From Syntrophales bacterium (GTDB lineage Bacteria > Desulfobacterota > Syntrophia > Syntrophales > UBA2210): a stretch of DNA of 23,432 nt. Under the pieces are notes generated by a model, which saw only the letters and a program-made list of their open reading frames with translations, did no database searches and was not told the origin of the DNA. Location of the stretch: the NCBI GenBank assembly GCA_030655735.1, contig JAUSPK010000034.1:1-23432 (forward strand), given 5' to 3'. Of the stretch, positions 15,828 through 23,369 are shown piece by piece (position 1 is the first letter of the stretch; each line of letters begins with the position of its first letter). The position numbers were made by a program, and so were the translations under genes.

Positions 15828-17122
15828 GGCTCCACCTTCTGCAATGCCTGCTCAATATCTCCAACAATATCGTCGATATGCTCGATCCCGATGGACAGAC
15901 GGATGTAATCCGGCGTCACGCCGCTGGCCAGCTGCTCTTCCGGGGACAGCTGCTGATGTGTTGTCAGGGCCGGGCAAATGGCCAGGGTCCTGGCATCCCC
16001 TATATTCGCCAGGTGTGAGATCAACTGGAGAGAATCGATAAACGTCCTGCCCGCCTCGACGCCCCCCCTGATCCCGAAGCCAATTATGGCGCCGGCGCCT
16101 CCGGGGAGGTACTTCGCTGCCCTGGCGTATTCCGGGCTTGAAAGCAGACCGGGATAATTCACCCATGCCACGTTCGGATGCGCCTCCAGGTAGCGGGCCA
16201 CGGCCAGGGCGTTTTCACAATGGCGCGGCATCCGCAGGTGCAGGGTCTCCAGCCCCTGGAGAAAAAGGAACGCATTGAAGGGAGACAGGGCCGGGCCAAG
16301 GTCTCTCAGCAGGGTAACGCGAGCCTTTACGATATAGGCGACATTTCCTGTCTCCTTCAGGGCTTCCACGAAATTGAGGCCGTGATAACTTGGGTCGGGA
16401 TCGGTAATGAGCGGGAACCTTCCGCCGGTCCAGTCAAATTTCCCCGAATCAACAATTGCCCCTCCTATGGAGGTGCCGTGCCCGCCGATGAACTTTGTCA
16501 TCGAATAGACAACGATATCAACACCGTGATCGATCGGACGGAGGAGATAGGGGGACACGGTATTATCAAGTATGAACGGGACACGGTGGCGGTGCGCGAC
16601 TTCGGCAATGCCTTCCAGATCTGCCACGTCCAGCTTCGGATTGCCGACGGATTCCGCGTATACGGCCCTGGTTTTCGGTGTAATGGCTTTTTCCAGCGCA
16701 GCCAGATCGTTGGATTTTACGAAGTTCACCTGTATGCCCATCCGCCGGAAGGTATGGCGGAACAGGGTATGCGTCCCGCCGTAGAGATTGTCAGTCGACA
16801 CGATTTCATCGCCCGCCTGCGCAATATTCAACAGGGCCAGCGTGATCGCCGACTGGCCGCTTGCCACGGCAAGGGCCCCCACACCGCCGTCGAGAAGGGC
16901 CAGACGTTTCTCCAGGACATCCGTGGTCGGATTCATTATTCTGGTATATATGTTTCCGGGCTCCTCCAGGGCGAAGAGCCTCGCCGCATGATCGGTGTCT
17001 TTGAACTGATACGAGGTCGTCTGGTATATGGGCACGGCCCTCGCCCCCGTAGCGGGATCCGCCTCCTGCCCGCCGTGAAGCAGCAGCGTTTCAATCTTGA
17101 GTATAGTATCGATCTTTTTCAT
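15824..17122 (-). CDS. metY: O-acetylhomoserine sulfhydrylase (aminocarboxypropyltransferase)
   Basis: A PLP enzyme of the Cys/Met metabolism family that makes homocysteine from O-acetylhomoserine and sulfide. The 432-residue protein is longer than cystathionine gamma-synthases, fitting MetY. Motifs are PIYQTTSYQF, YTRIMNPTTDVLE, ASGQSAI, AESVGNPKLDV, DNTVSPYLL and the PLP lysine in YSMTKFIGG (K210). The ATG at 17122 follows AAGGAG with seven-base spacing. The 61-bp gap to fdhD upstream is too short for a SAM riboswitch, and I see none. It starts the metY-metX-metW block. Confidence 0.95.
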   Translation of the reverse strand: MKKIDTILKIETLLLHGGQEADPATGARAVPIYQTTSYQFKDTDHAARLFALEEPGNIYTRIMNPTTDVLEKRLALLDGGVGALAVASGQSAITLALLNIAQAGDEIVSTDNLYGGTHTLFRHTFRRMGIQVNFVKSNDLAALEKAITPKTRAVYAESVGNPKLDVADLEGIAEVAHRHRVPFILDNTVSPYLLRPIDHGVDIVVYSMTKFIGGHGTSIGGAIVDSGKFDWTGGRFPLITDPDPSYHGLNFVEALKETGNVAYIVKARVTLLRDLGPALSPFNAFLFLQGLETLHLRMPRHCENALAVARYLEAHPNVAWVNYPGLLSSPEYARAAKYLPGGAGAIIGFGIRGGVEAGRTFIDSLQLISHLANIGDARTLAICPALTTHQQLSPEEQLASGVTPDYIRLSIGIEHIDDIVGDIEQALQKVEP

Positions 17123-17183
17123 TGTCCTTCTCCTTGGTACCTTCACGTATCTGAATCTGATTGGGATGATCCGTGCGGCAGCA

Positions 17184-17951
17184 TCAGTAGATCCGCTCCT
17201 CGCCGCTGTACACGTTCATCCGGTCTCCCCTGACCCGTCCGACCAGTGTGAGATTCGCCTGCCGCGCGAGTTTCACCGCCTGGTTGGTCGGGGCCCCTAC
17301 CGCCACAATCAGGGGCATCTGACATCGGAGAACCTTGGACAGGATCTCCGATGAAATTCTCCCGCTGGTCAGCAGAATTTTGTCCGGAAACCCAACCTCC
17401 CGGTACAGGGCTTCCCCGAGGACCTTATCCAGGGCATTGTGCCTGCCGATGTCATCCCGAAAGATGAGGATCTCCTGAGGGGTTGCCAGGGCTCCGCTGT
17501 GGACACCCCGGGTGCGCTGATGTTCCTCGGACCGTTTTTGAAATGTTTTCATCAGGGCTGTAATGTCCGTGCTGTTGACACGCATATCGTTTTCCAGTCT
17601 TTTCCGGTTGATCAGGTCAAGGGGGTTGTGAAAGATGACCCCCTTTCCGCAACCCGAGGTATAGACCCTCTTGAAAACGAATTCTTCGTCCAGGCCTTCT
17701 CCCTCGATATCTACGGTCACATTCCATCTGTCGCGGTCGACGGTCAGGGACCTCAGTGACGAGATATCCCGGATGAGACCATTGGTGAAGAGGAAACCCG
17801 TAACCAGATTTCTGAGATATTCCGGACTGCACAGAAGCGTGGCCAGTTCTCTGCCGTTCACCGTGATCGTCAGGGGGACCTCCTCGCTGATCGGGACGAT
17901 TCCTCTCTCCCGTATCCCGCTGTCGACGGTTGTTATCTCAAATGGCTCCAT
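17184..17951 (-). CDS. fdhD: Formate dehydrogenase sulfurtransferase FdhD
   Basis: FdhD takes sulfur from the cysteine desulfurase IscS and delivers it to the molybdenum or tungsten cofactor, making formate dehydrogenase active. The 255-residue protein shows PISEEVPLTITVNG at the start, the YTSGCGKG motif with the reactive Cys, DIGRHNALDK, LLTSGRISSEI, and VAVGAPTNQAV with QANLTLVG near the end. The ATG at 17951 follows GAGGAG and overlaps the nadA end by 14 bases. Being in the same transcription run as iscS fits its dependence on IscS sulfur. No formate dehydrogenase is in the window. Confidence 0.95.
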   Translation of the reverse strand: MEPFEITTVDSGIRERGIVPISEEVPLTITVNGRELATLLCSPEYLRNLVTGFLFTNGLIRDISSLRSLTVDRDRWNVTVDIEGEGLDEEFVFKRVYTSGCGKGVIFHNPLDLINRKRLENDMRVNSTDITALMKTFQKRSEEHQRTRGVHSGALATPQEILIFRDDIGRHNALDKVLGEALYREVGFPDKILLTSGRISSEILSKVLRCQMPLIVAVGAPTNQAVKLARQANLTLVGRVRGDRMNVYSGEERIY

Positions 17952-18864
17952 CTTGTGTCTCCTCGGCACGGAGCATTCTCTCAATACTCCCCAGGGCCCT
18001 GACACGGATATCCTCAGAAACGAGAATCTCGTGTGTCATGTCCTCCAGCGACCAGAACACCTTCTCCAGGGTCGTTCTCTTCATGTTCGGGCAGACGGCC
18101 AGCCCGGATGCCGGGTAAAAGGCCTTCCCCGGATTTTCCTTCCGCAGGCGGTGAATGATCCCGACCTCCGTTGCGACAATGATTTCTTCTGCCTCTGTTT
18201 CCTTCACATACCGGCACATTCCTCCCGTAGAGGCAACCTCGTCCGCCAGGCTGCGTACCTCCTGCGTGCACTCCGGGTGCGCGATAACGCTGGCTTCCGG
18301 GTGCAGACCCTTCTCTCTGATAACGTCTTCCGGTAATATCCGTGCATGCGTCGGACACCAGCCGTTCCACAAAACAAACCCTCTGCCCGACCGGGACGAA
18401 ACATAGCCGGCAAGATGCCTGTCGGGAACGAAGATGATATCCCTCTCTTCCCCCAGGACATCACGCGCCATTTTCACCGCATTTGCGGACGTACAACACA
18501 GGTCGCTTTCCGCCTTGACCTCCGCGGATGTGTTGACATACGAGAGGACAGCCGCCCCCGGGTGCTTCACCTTCAGCGATCGAAGCTGCTGGGCCGTGAT
18601 CATGTTCGCCATGGGGCATCCCGCCTTCTCATCGGGCAGGAGAACGGTCTTCCCGGGAGACAATATCTTGGCCGTCTCCGCCATGAAATGAACGCCGCAG
18701 AAGACGATCACATCGGCGCCCGTCGAGGCCGCCTGGATGCTCAGACCGAGAGAGTCGCCGACGTAATCGGCGATATCCTGGATCTGAGGGAGCTGATAAT
18801 TGTGCGCCAGGATGACGGCGTTTCTCTCTTTTTTCAGTTTTTCTATCTTCTCAACAAGTTTCAT
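17938..18864 (-). CDS. nadA: Quinolinate synthase
   Basis: Condenses iminoaspartate with dihydroxyacetone phosphate to quinolinate for NAD synthesis. The enzyme carries a [4Fe-4S] cluster, and three cysteines at the expected spacing are present: C83 (AGCPMAN), C170 (NGWCPTH) and C258 (AVCPNMKR). The start LAHNYQLPQIQDIADYVGDS and the FCGVHFMAETAKIL and SEVHP-like regions are typical. It has 308 residues from the ATG at 18864, which follows AGAGG; a TTG at 18870 is less likely. Partners NadB and NadC are not in the window. It overlaps fdhD downstream and the mnmA stub upstream, placing it in the Fe-S cluster transcription unit that would supply its cofactor. Confidence 0.96.
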   Translation of the reverse strand: MKLVEKIEKLKKERNAVILAHNYQLPQIQDIADYVGDSLGLSIQAASTGADVIVFCGVHFMAETAKILSPGKTVLLPDEKAGCPMANMITAQQLRSLKVKHPGAAVLSYVNTSAEVKAESDLCCTSANAVKMARDVLGEERDIIFVPDRHLAGYVSSRSGRGFVLWNGWCPTHARILPEDVIREKGLHPEASVIAHPECTQEVRSLADEVASTGGMCRYVKETEAEEIIVATEVGIIHRLRKENPGKAFYPASGLAVCPNMKRTTLEKVFWSLEDMTHEILVSEDIRVRALGSIERMLRAEETQDGAI

Positions 18865-18974
18865 GTACAACCTCTTCGATCGCCCCTCCCGCGAGAATTG
18901 AAATCACCGGCAAAAAAAGCGGCAACCGATACATCCACGGCGCCGCTCATTGCAACCAGGACTTTTCCCTTCAT
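18861..18974 (-). pseudogene. mnmA: Stub of mnmA (tRNA-specific 2-thiouridylase)
   Basis: A 37-codon frame begins MKGKVLVAMSGAVDVSVAA, closely matching the N-terminus of MnmA, in which the ATP-binding loop reads SGGVDSS. Here it reads SGAVDVS, so two loop residues are lost, and after about 20 codons the similarity ends in a tail that resembles no protein (GRGDRRG). The start overlaps the iscU stop as ATGA, and the stop overlaps the nadA start. In related bacteria an iscR-iscS-iscU-mnmA order is common, so the rest of mnmA was probably deleted here. A direct repeat TTGCCG flanks a T run near the loss of similarity and may mark the junction. Confidence 0.7.
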
Positions 18975-19354
18975 CGGCGCCCTTCACCCCTTCTCCGGTA
19001 GTCCTCGATCGCCTTGGTCAGGGCCTCTTCGGCAAGTACGGAACAGTGCATCTTGATCGGCGGAAGGCCACCCAGTGCCTCGGCGACGGCGTGGTTCGAA
19101 ATTTTGGACGCCTCGTCGATCGTCTTGCCTTTTATCAGTTCCGTCACCATGGAACTGGTGGCGATCGCCGCTCCGCAACCGAATGTCTTGAACCGGGCGT
19201 CCACGATGACGCCGTCCTCTACCTTGATCTGCAGTTCCATAATATCTCCGCAGACAGGATTGCCGACCTTCCCCACCCCATCGGGATTTTTAATTTCTCC
19301 CACATTCCGGGGATTTCTGAAATGCTCCATGACTTTTTCACTGTATTCCTGCAT
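18971..19354 (-). CDS. iscU: Fe-S cluster scaffold IscU/NifU N-terminal type
   Basis: A 127-residue scaffold on which IscS-derived sulfur and iron are assembled. The three ligand cysteines are present: C35 (GNPVCGD, with the conserved Asp37), C60 (FGCGAAIATSS) and C104 (KMHCSVLAEEA). There is no C-terminal Nfu or ferredoxin domain, so it is the short U-type rather than full NifU. The LPPIKMHC stretch resembles the LPPVK motif by which HscA recognises IscU. The ATG at 19354 follows GAGGAG; the TTG one codon earlier is less likely. It follows iscS by 47 bp, and its stop overlaps the mnmA stub start. Confidence 0.95.
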   Translation of the reverse strand: MQEYSEKVMEHFRNPRNVGEIKNPDGVGKVGNPVCGDIMELQIKVEDGVIVDARFKTFGCGAAIATSSMVTELIKGKTIDEASKISNHAVAEALGGLPPIKMHCSVLAEEALTKAIEDYRRRGEGRR

Positions 19355-19401
19355 CAATCCATCTCCTCTGACGGGTTGCGGACCGACCGCACTCCCCGGG
19401 C

Positions 19402-20571
19402 CTAAATTCGGTCTTCTTTATAAAGCGGCGACATTGCCCGCAGTCTCTTGACGATTCCCGGAAGAATCCCGGTTACATATTCAATGTCCTCCTCACTGGT
19501 GTACCGTCCCAGCGTGAACCTCAGCGATCCGTGGGCCGTCTCGTGAGGGAGGCCGATAGCCATCATAACGTGGGAAGGCTCCAAGTTGGACGAGGTGCAG
19601 GCCGACCCGGTCGAACAGGCGATCCCCTCCATATCGAGTGAAAGCAAAAGGGATTCTCCTTCCACATACTCGATGGAAACATTGACGTTATTGGGAAGCC
19701 TTCGCAGGGGATGGCCGTTAAGGCGGCTGTCATCGATATTTTCAAGGATGCCCCGGATCATCCTGTCTCTCAGCGAGATCAGCCGATCCGTTTCCTGATC
19801 CATATCCGCCATCGCCAGTTCCACGGCTTTTCCCATACCCACGATACCGGGAACATTATGGGTCGAAGCCCGGCGACCTCTCTCCTGGCCGCCGCCGTGC
19901 ATGAATGGCTGGATCCGCGTACCCTTCCGTATGTACAGGATACCGACGCCCTTCGGACCATAAATTTTATGGCCGGAAGCGCTCAAAAGATCCACGTTCA
20001 TACCGTCGATATCAATAGGCGGACATCCAAAGGACTGCACCGCGTCCGTGTGAAAGACAACCCCCCGCCTGCGGGCAATGTCGCCTATCTCGGCAACGGG
20101 TTGCATGGTCCCGATTTCGTTGTTCCCATGCATGATGGAGATCAATGTCGTCCTGTCCGTAATCGCCTTTTCCACATCCGACGGGTCAACCAGCCCGTCC
20201 GCATCGACAGGCACAGAGGTCACCTCAAACCCGTTTTCCTCGAGGAACCGGCACGACTCAAGTACGGCATGATGCTCGATTGAAGAGGTGATGATATGGT
20301 TTCCCTTGTCCTTTTTTGCATAGGCAACACCCTTAATCGCACAATTGTCGCTTTCCGTTCCGCCGCTGGTAAAGACGATCTCTTCCGGGCTCGCGCCGAT
20401 ATAGGCAGCGATGGTATCCCGTGCCTTTTCAACGGCGCGTTTTGCTTCCTGTCCGAAGGCATGAAGACTGGAGGGGTTGCCGAAATTATCGTTGAAAAAT
20501 GGCAGCATAGCGGCCAGTACCCTCGTATCCACGGGTGTCGTCGCCGCATAATCCATATATATTCTTTTCAT
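19402..20571 (-). CDS. iscS: Cysteine desulfurase IscS/NifS
   Basis: A PLP enzyme that removes sulfur from cysteine and hands it to Fe-S assembly, tRNA thiolation and FdhD. The 389-residue protein starts MKRIYMDYAATTPVD, has the PLP lysine in SASGHKIYGPKG (K202), the substrate His motif SSIEHHAV and the mobile active-site Cys in TGSACTSS (C325). The segment after C325 is short, typical of the NifS/IscS group. The ATG at 20571 follows GGAGG at seven bases. It lies 77 bp after the Rrf2 regulator gene and is followed by iscU. NifS and IscS cannot be told apart from sequence alone; no nif genes are seen. Confidence 0.95.
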   Translation of the reverse strand: MKRIYMDYAATTPVDTRVLAAMLPFFNDNFGNPSSLHAFGQEAKRAVEKARDTIAAYIGASPEEIVFTSGGTESDNCAIKGVAYAKKDKGNHIITSSIEHHAVLESCRFLEENGFEVTSVPVDADGLVDPSDVEKAITDRTTLISIMHGNNEIGTMQPVAEIGDIARRRGVVFHTDAVQSFGCPPIDIDGMNVDLLSASGHKIYGPKGVGILYIRKGTRIQPFMHGGGQERGRRASTHNVPGIVGMGKAVELAMADMDQETDRLISLRDRMIRGILENIDDSRLNGHPLRRLPNNVNVSIEYVEGESLLLSLDMEGIACSTGSACTSSNLEPSHVMMAIGLPHETAHGSLRFTLGRYTSEEDIEYVTGILPGIVKRLRAMSPLYKEDRI

Positions 20572-20648
20572 CCAAAACCCTCCAACCGCGTTATGTGATC
20601 ACCACTCTCTCAGGTATCCACCGGCATGATATGGTCCGACCCTGCTCA

Positions 20649-21086
20649 TCACTTGTCCTCAGCGATGGCTTGCTTTTTTTGACGGGAACTGGCAGCAAGC
20701 TGGTCCAGAGTTGTTTCATCCAATGTTTCTGAAATCCTTTCGCCTACAGTCAGCCAGATGTCCCTGGTGGGACAGATAGCTGTCCGGGAACAGGAGGAAG
20801 GTTCTCTGACACAATCAACCAGGCACGACTCGCCTTCCAGGGTATCCACGATCTCCTTAAGGGAAATCTTTTTCGGATCTCGCGCCAGAGTATACCCCCC
20901 ATGGGCGCCCCGGCTTGAAATCACCAAACCTGCCGATCGTAAGGGAAGGACTATGAGACTCAGGTATTTCTCGGATATTTCCTGCTCGGCCGCGATATCT
21001 TTCAGATACATCGGTCCTGTTCCGAATTTTTCGGCCAGAGAAATCATAAGCCTCACCCCATACCGGACCCGCGTCGAGAGTTTCAT
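20649..21086 (-). CDS. iscR: Rrf2 family transcriptional regulator, IscR-like
   Basis: A 145-residue winged-helix repressor. It starts MKLSTRVRYGVRLMISLAE, with the recognition helix in EKYLSLIVLPLRSAGLV and the wing in RGAHGGYTLARD. C-terminal cysteines C88, C92, C99 and C105 (CLVDCVREPSSC, then AICPTRDIW) match the IscR pattern for binding a [2Fe-2S] cluster, with one extra Cys. IscR senses cluster demand and represses its own operon. CymR-type Rrf2 proteins that sense cysteine supply lack these cysteines, so IscR fits better. The ATG at 21086 follows AGGTGA. It heads the iscS-iscU unit, and a probable operator sits upstream. Confidence 0.9.
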   Translation of the reverse strand: MKLSTRVRYGVRLMISLAEKFGTGPMYLKDIAAEQEISEKYLSLIVLPLRSAGLVISSRGAHGGYTLARDPKKISLKEIVDTLEGESCLVDCVREPSSCSRTAICPTRDIWLTVGERISETLDETTLDQLAASSRQKKQAIAEDK

Positions 21087-21110
21087 CAGAGCATCACCTA
21101 TCCCTATTAA

Positions 21111-21129
21111 TACTATCGTTTTGGTAGTA
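21111..21129 (-). promoter_or_regulatory. Probable Rrf2/IscR operator
   Basis: An imperfect inverted repeat: TACTATC and GGTAGTA around a 5-base centre GTTTT, with one mismatch between the arms. It overlaps the -10 region of the candidate iscR promoter and lies 24 bp before the gene, as expected for autorepression. Confidence 0.5.
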
Positions 21130-21156
21130 ATTAAATACTTATTCCGTCATTGTCAA
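21128..21156 (-). promoter_or_regulatory. Sigma70-type promoter of the iscR operon
   Basis: TTGACA at 21151-21156 (perfect -35) is followed after 17 bases by TAATTA at 21128-21133 (-10, minus strand). Transcription would start near 21121, about 35 bases before the iscR ATG. Confidence 0.55.
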
Positions 21157-21230
21157 GGATTATTTTATTTTGACTAAGCAATGCTATTGAAATAACTGCG
21201 CTATGAAAAATTTTCGATGCAGATTGTCAG

Positions 21231-21432
21231 AAAAAAGAGAGGGGTGCTATCAGGATTCCACTGCTTTTGGGGAAAGGCGCCTGGTTACAGGTGCCATCTG
21301 TTCAAGCCCGCCACCCTTTGTTCCATACCAGGAAACAACGTATCCCGACTCTGTGTCGCGACCTTCAAGACACGTGCGACTCCGGGCGAAGTGGGTGGGG
21401 CGTATGAGAAATATTGCCCTTCGAAGGCATAC
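21231..21432. ncRNA. Possible structured RNA, perhaps 6S-like (unconfirmed)
   Basis: The 346-bp gap between iscR and ssrA has no protein gene I can support. Its centre can fold strongly. Hairpin 21276-21295 has two 8-base arms and a GTTA loop. A long-range helix pairs 21306-21316 with 21393-21402. Small hairpins lie inside, at 21318-21338 and in the GTGTC/GACAC arms near 21350-21375. On the minus strand the layout is closing stem, AATATTTCTCATAC bubble strand, long arm and bubble-side hairpin, followed by a T6 tract at 21231-21236; this resembles 6S RNA. Strand and identity remain open: the wobble pairs favour different strands in different stems. Confidence 0.3.
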
Positions 21433-21463
21433 AAAAAAACCGACCCCTCAAGAGTCGGTTTTG
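21433..21463 (-). terminator. Intrinsic terminator of ssrA
   Basis: On the minus strand AAAACCGACTC, loop TTGA and GGGGTCGGTTTT form a stem of about 11 pairs followed by seven T. It lies about 20 bases beyond the tmRNA 3' end. Confidence 0.85.
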
Positions 21464-21483
21464 TCTCAACATACCTGTTAATC

Positions 21484-21837
21484 TGGTGGAGGCGGCGGGA
21501 GTCGAACCCGCGTCCGAAAATATTCCACTGCAGTGTCTACGCGCATAGCCTTTGATTTAAATTCGCGCCTGAAAACTCCCAAAGGCAGGATTGATCAGGT
21601 ACTATCCTGTTTAGTTCTCGCCTCACTCCCTCCAGGAAAGAGAGATCGGCCAGCCCGCCTATATGACGCCCTCATCCGACCCGGCAGACATGGTCGGGAG
21701 ACCGGTAGCCGTCTAAGCGGCTACAGCGTAATCGTAGTTGTCTGCGATTATGTTTTCCTACCTGTTTAACGAGGCCTGTAGGAACCTCGGCACGCGGCTA
21801 CAGCTTCACCTATCCCCGTCGAAACCGTGACGCCCCC
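21484..21837 (-). ncRNA. ssrA: tmRNA (SsrA)
   Basis: Transfer-messenger RNA that, with SmpB, rescues stalled ribosomes and tags the unfinished protein. The 5' end, GGGGGCGTCACGGTTTCGAC at 21837, and the 3' end (GTTCGA of the T-loop, then CGCCTCCACCA at 21484) pair as a tRNA-like acceptor stem of seven pairs with one G-U. The CCA is encoded. The mRNA-like part lies in the middle, with resume codon GCA at 21743-21745 and tag ADNYDYAVAA. The length is about 354 nt. It is preceded by a promoter at 21865-21893, followed by a strong terminator, and smpB lies immediately upstream. Confidence 0.97.
21713..21745 (-). other. tmRNA tag reading frame
   Basis: Ten codons read ADNYDYAVAA and end with TAG. 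The AVAA end suits recognition by ClpXP-type proteases. The tag resembles those of deltaproteobacteria. Confidence 0.9.
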
Positions 21838-21864
21838 ATATGAAAGATCATTAATTGTGCCCTT

Positions 21865-21893
21865 ACTCTAGTCACTTTTGTCGCCCAAGTCAA
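21865..21893 (-). promoter_or_regulatory. Probable ssrA promoter
   Basis: TTGACT at 21888-21893, a 17-base spacer and TAGAGT at 21865-21870. The start would be about 20 bases before the mature 5' end, consistent with RNase P trimming. Confidence 0.5.
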
Positions 21894-21911
21894 GGAGGCG
21901 CATACGGCCCG

Positions 21912-22391
21912 TTACCAGTCCTTGTTACGTGAGCTCATATCTCTCTGCACATCGCGCATATCGTCTTTTTGTCTGATATCCTGCCTTTTGTCATACAGCT
22001 TCTTACCCTTTCCGATACCGATCTCCAGCTTCACCCTTCCGTTCTTGAAATACATCTTCAGTGGAACGAGGGTCAGCCCTTTCTCGTTTGATTTCCCGTA
22101 GAGTTTTTTTATCTCTTGTTTATGCAGCAGCAGCTTGCGAACCCTCAGCACACTGTGATTGGTGCGGTTACCGTGGGAATAGGGGCTTATGTGCAGATCG
22201 TAGACAAACACCTCCCCGTTCTTCACCTGGGCGTAGCTGTCCTTCATGTTTCCCCTGCCTTCACGAAGCGCCTTCACCTCGGTCCCGGCAAGGACAATCC
22301 CCGTCTCATAGGTTTCTTCTATGAAGTAGTTGCGCCGTGCCAGCTTGTTCTGGCATATGATTTTTTCAGCGGACCTGTCCTTTTTTGCCAT
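21912..22391 (-). CDS. smpB: SsrA-binding protein SmpB
   Basis: A 159-residue RNA-binding protein that places tmRNA in the empty A site of stalled ribosomes. It shows the family blocks ICQNKLARRNYFIEETYETG, GTEVKALREGRGNMKDSYA and HISPYSHGNRTN, the LYGKSNEKGLTLVPLKMYF beta-barrel stretch and a basic tail (KKLYDKRQDIRQKD). The second ATG, at 22391, is preferred because AAGGG lies six bases before it; the first, at 22394, is only three bases away. The gene follows ttcA by 12 bp and is followed, 74 bp on, by ssrA. Confidence 0.96.
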   Translation of the reverse strand: MAKKDRSAEKIICQNKLARRNYFIEETYETGIVLAGTEVKALREGRGNMKDSYAQVKNGEVFVYDLHISPYSHGNRTNHSVLRVRKLLLHKQEIKKLYGKSNEKGLTLVPLKMYFKNGRVKLEIGIGKGKKLYDKRQDIRQKDDMRDVQRDMSSRNKDW

Positions 22392-22403
22392 CATGAACCC
22401 TTA

Positions 22404-23183
22404 TCATTCAGCGGACATTTCACAGAGCGTGTCATCATCCACATCTCGTCCCGGAAGATAGTCCATCTTCACATGGCTCATCGCCTTGAAGATGTTTTCG
22501 CGCACGTCCTTGTTGTCCCTCTCCATATCATCCAGAAGCCGCTTGATATACATCCTGCGTGAGGTGTTGCTTGTGGGACAAAGGTTTTCTATCACGGGCA
22601 GCTCTTTCTCCCTCGCGTACCGCTTGATCAGGGGCTCCCTGATATACGCGAAGGGCCGGATAAGGTGAAACTTCCCCCCGAACACCGACTGGTCCGGCAT
22701 CATCGTGCTGATCTCCCGTCCGTAGAAGAGGTTGATCAGCAATGTCTCTATGATGTCGTCCTTGTGGTGCGCGAAGGCTATCTTGTTGCACCCGTTTTCG
22801 TTTGCTATCTCGAATATCCTCTTTCTCCTCAGCCGTGAACAGAGAAAGCAGGGGTTCTTTTTGTTGTAATCGCTGTGCGACAGGGGGCCAATATCGGTCT
22901 TTTCCATGATATATTCATACCCATTCCCCCTCAGATACCCCTCCAGCCGATCATACCCCCCGTATTCTTCATCAAATCCCATGTCTATATTGACCGCCAG
23001 GATCGAAAATCGCGGAAGAAACACCATGGGGGTGTTGAGAAGGTCGAGGAGCACAAGGCTGTCAACCCCGCCCGAGACACCGACCAGCACGCGGTCACCC
23101 TCTCCGATCATACCATAATCCACAGAGGCCTTTTCGAGCCACTTTTTGAGATGCAGGTACAGTTTCGAGCGCTTCTCTCTCAA
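22404..23183 (-). CDS. ttcA: TtcA-like tRNA 2-thiocytidine synthetase
   Basis: A PP-loop ATPase that adds sulfur to a tRNA base; TtcA modifies cytidine 32. The 259 residues from a TTG at 23183 show the PP-loop SGGVDS, CFLCSRLRRKRIF with the CxxC that carries the Fe-S cluster in TtcA, and the AFAHHKDDIIETLLINLFYG motif. The start is uncertain. GTG at 23210 gives nine more residues but no ribosome binding site, while TTG at 23183 follows AGAGG. The TtcA-like loop usually reads SGGKDS; the V variant occurs in the wider group, so a related tRNA thiolase is possible. It is upstream of smpB, and an insertion sequence lies about 130 bp upstream of it. Confidence 0.85.
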   Translation of the reverse strand: MREKRSKLYLHLKKWLEKASVDYGMIGEGDRVLVGVSGGVDSLVLLDLLNTPMVFLPRFSILAVNIDMGFDEEYGGYDRLEGYLRGNGYEYIMEKTDIGPLSHSDYNKKNPCFLCSRLRRKRIFEIANENGCNKIAFAHHKDDIIETLLINLFYGREISTMMPDQSVFGGKFHLIRPFAYIREPLIKRYAREKELPVIENLCPTSNTSRRMYIKRLLDDMERDNKDVRENIFKAMSHVKMDYLPGRDVDDDTLCEMSAE

Positions 23184-23310
23184 CGGAATGTTCCTCTCTT
23201 GAAACAGCACTTACCGGTGGATAGCGACCACCCCAAAACGCGCACTACCCTACCATGAAAATGAAATCACGCCAAACCTGAAATGTATCATCTGTCAGTA
23301 ACAAATGATA

Positions 23311-23343
23311 TGTCCGGTTTATAGCACATAAACTGTCCGGTTT
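23311..23343 (+). repeat. Direct repeat TGTCCGGTTT, two copies
   Basis: Two identical 10-base copies 23 bases apart (start to start), separated by an AT-rich spacer. Likely transposase-binding repeats in the IS end. Confidence 0.6.
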
Positions 23344-23369
23344 GATAGTGTCACCGATGGAGGTGACGG

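Noticed and set aside
17123..17183. Possible SAM riboswitch before metY
   Set aside because: The gap is only 61 bp and shows no SAM riboswitch stem pattern.
16178..17233. Open plus-strand frame of 351 codons
   Set aside because: Antisense to metY; no recognisable protein.
21217..21555. Plus-strand frame ending RRRESNPRPK
   Set aside because: This peptide is the usual false translation of the antisense T-arm of tmRNA or tRNA genes.
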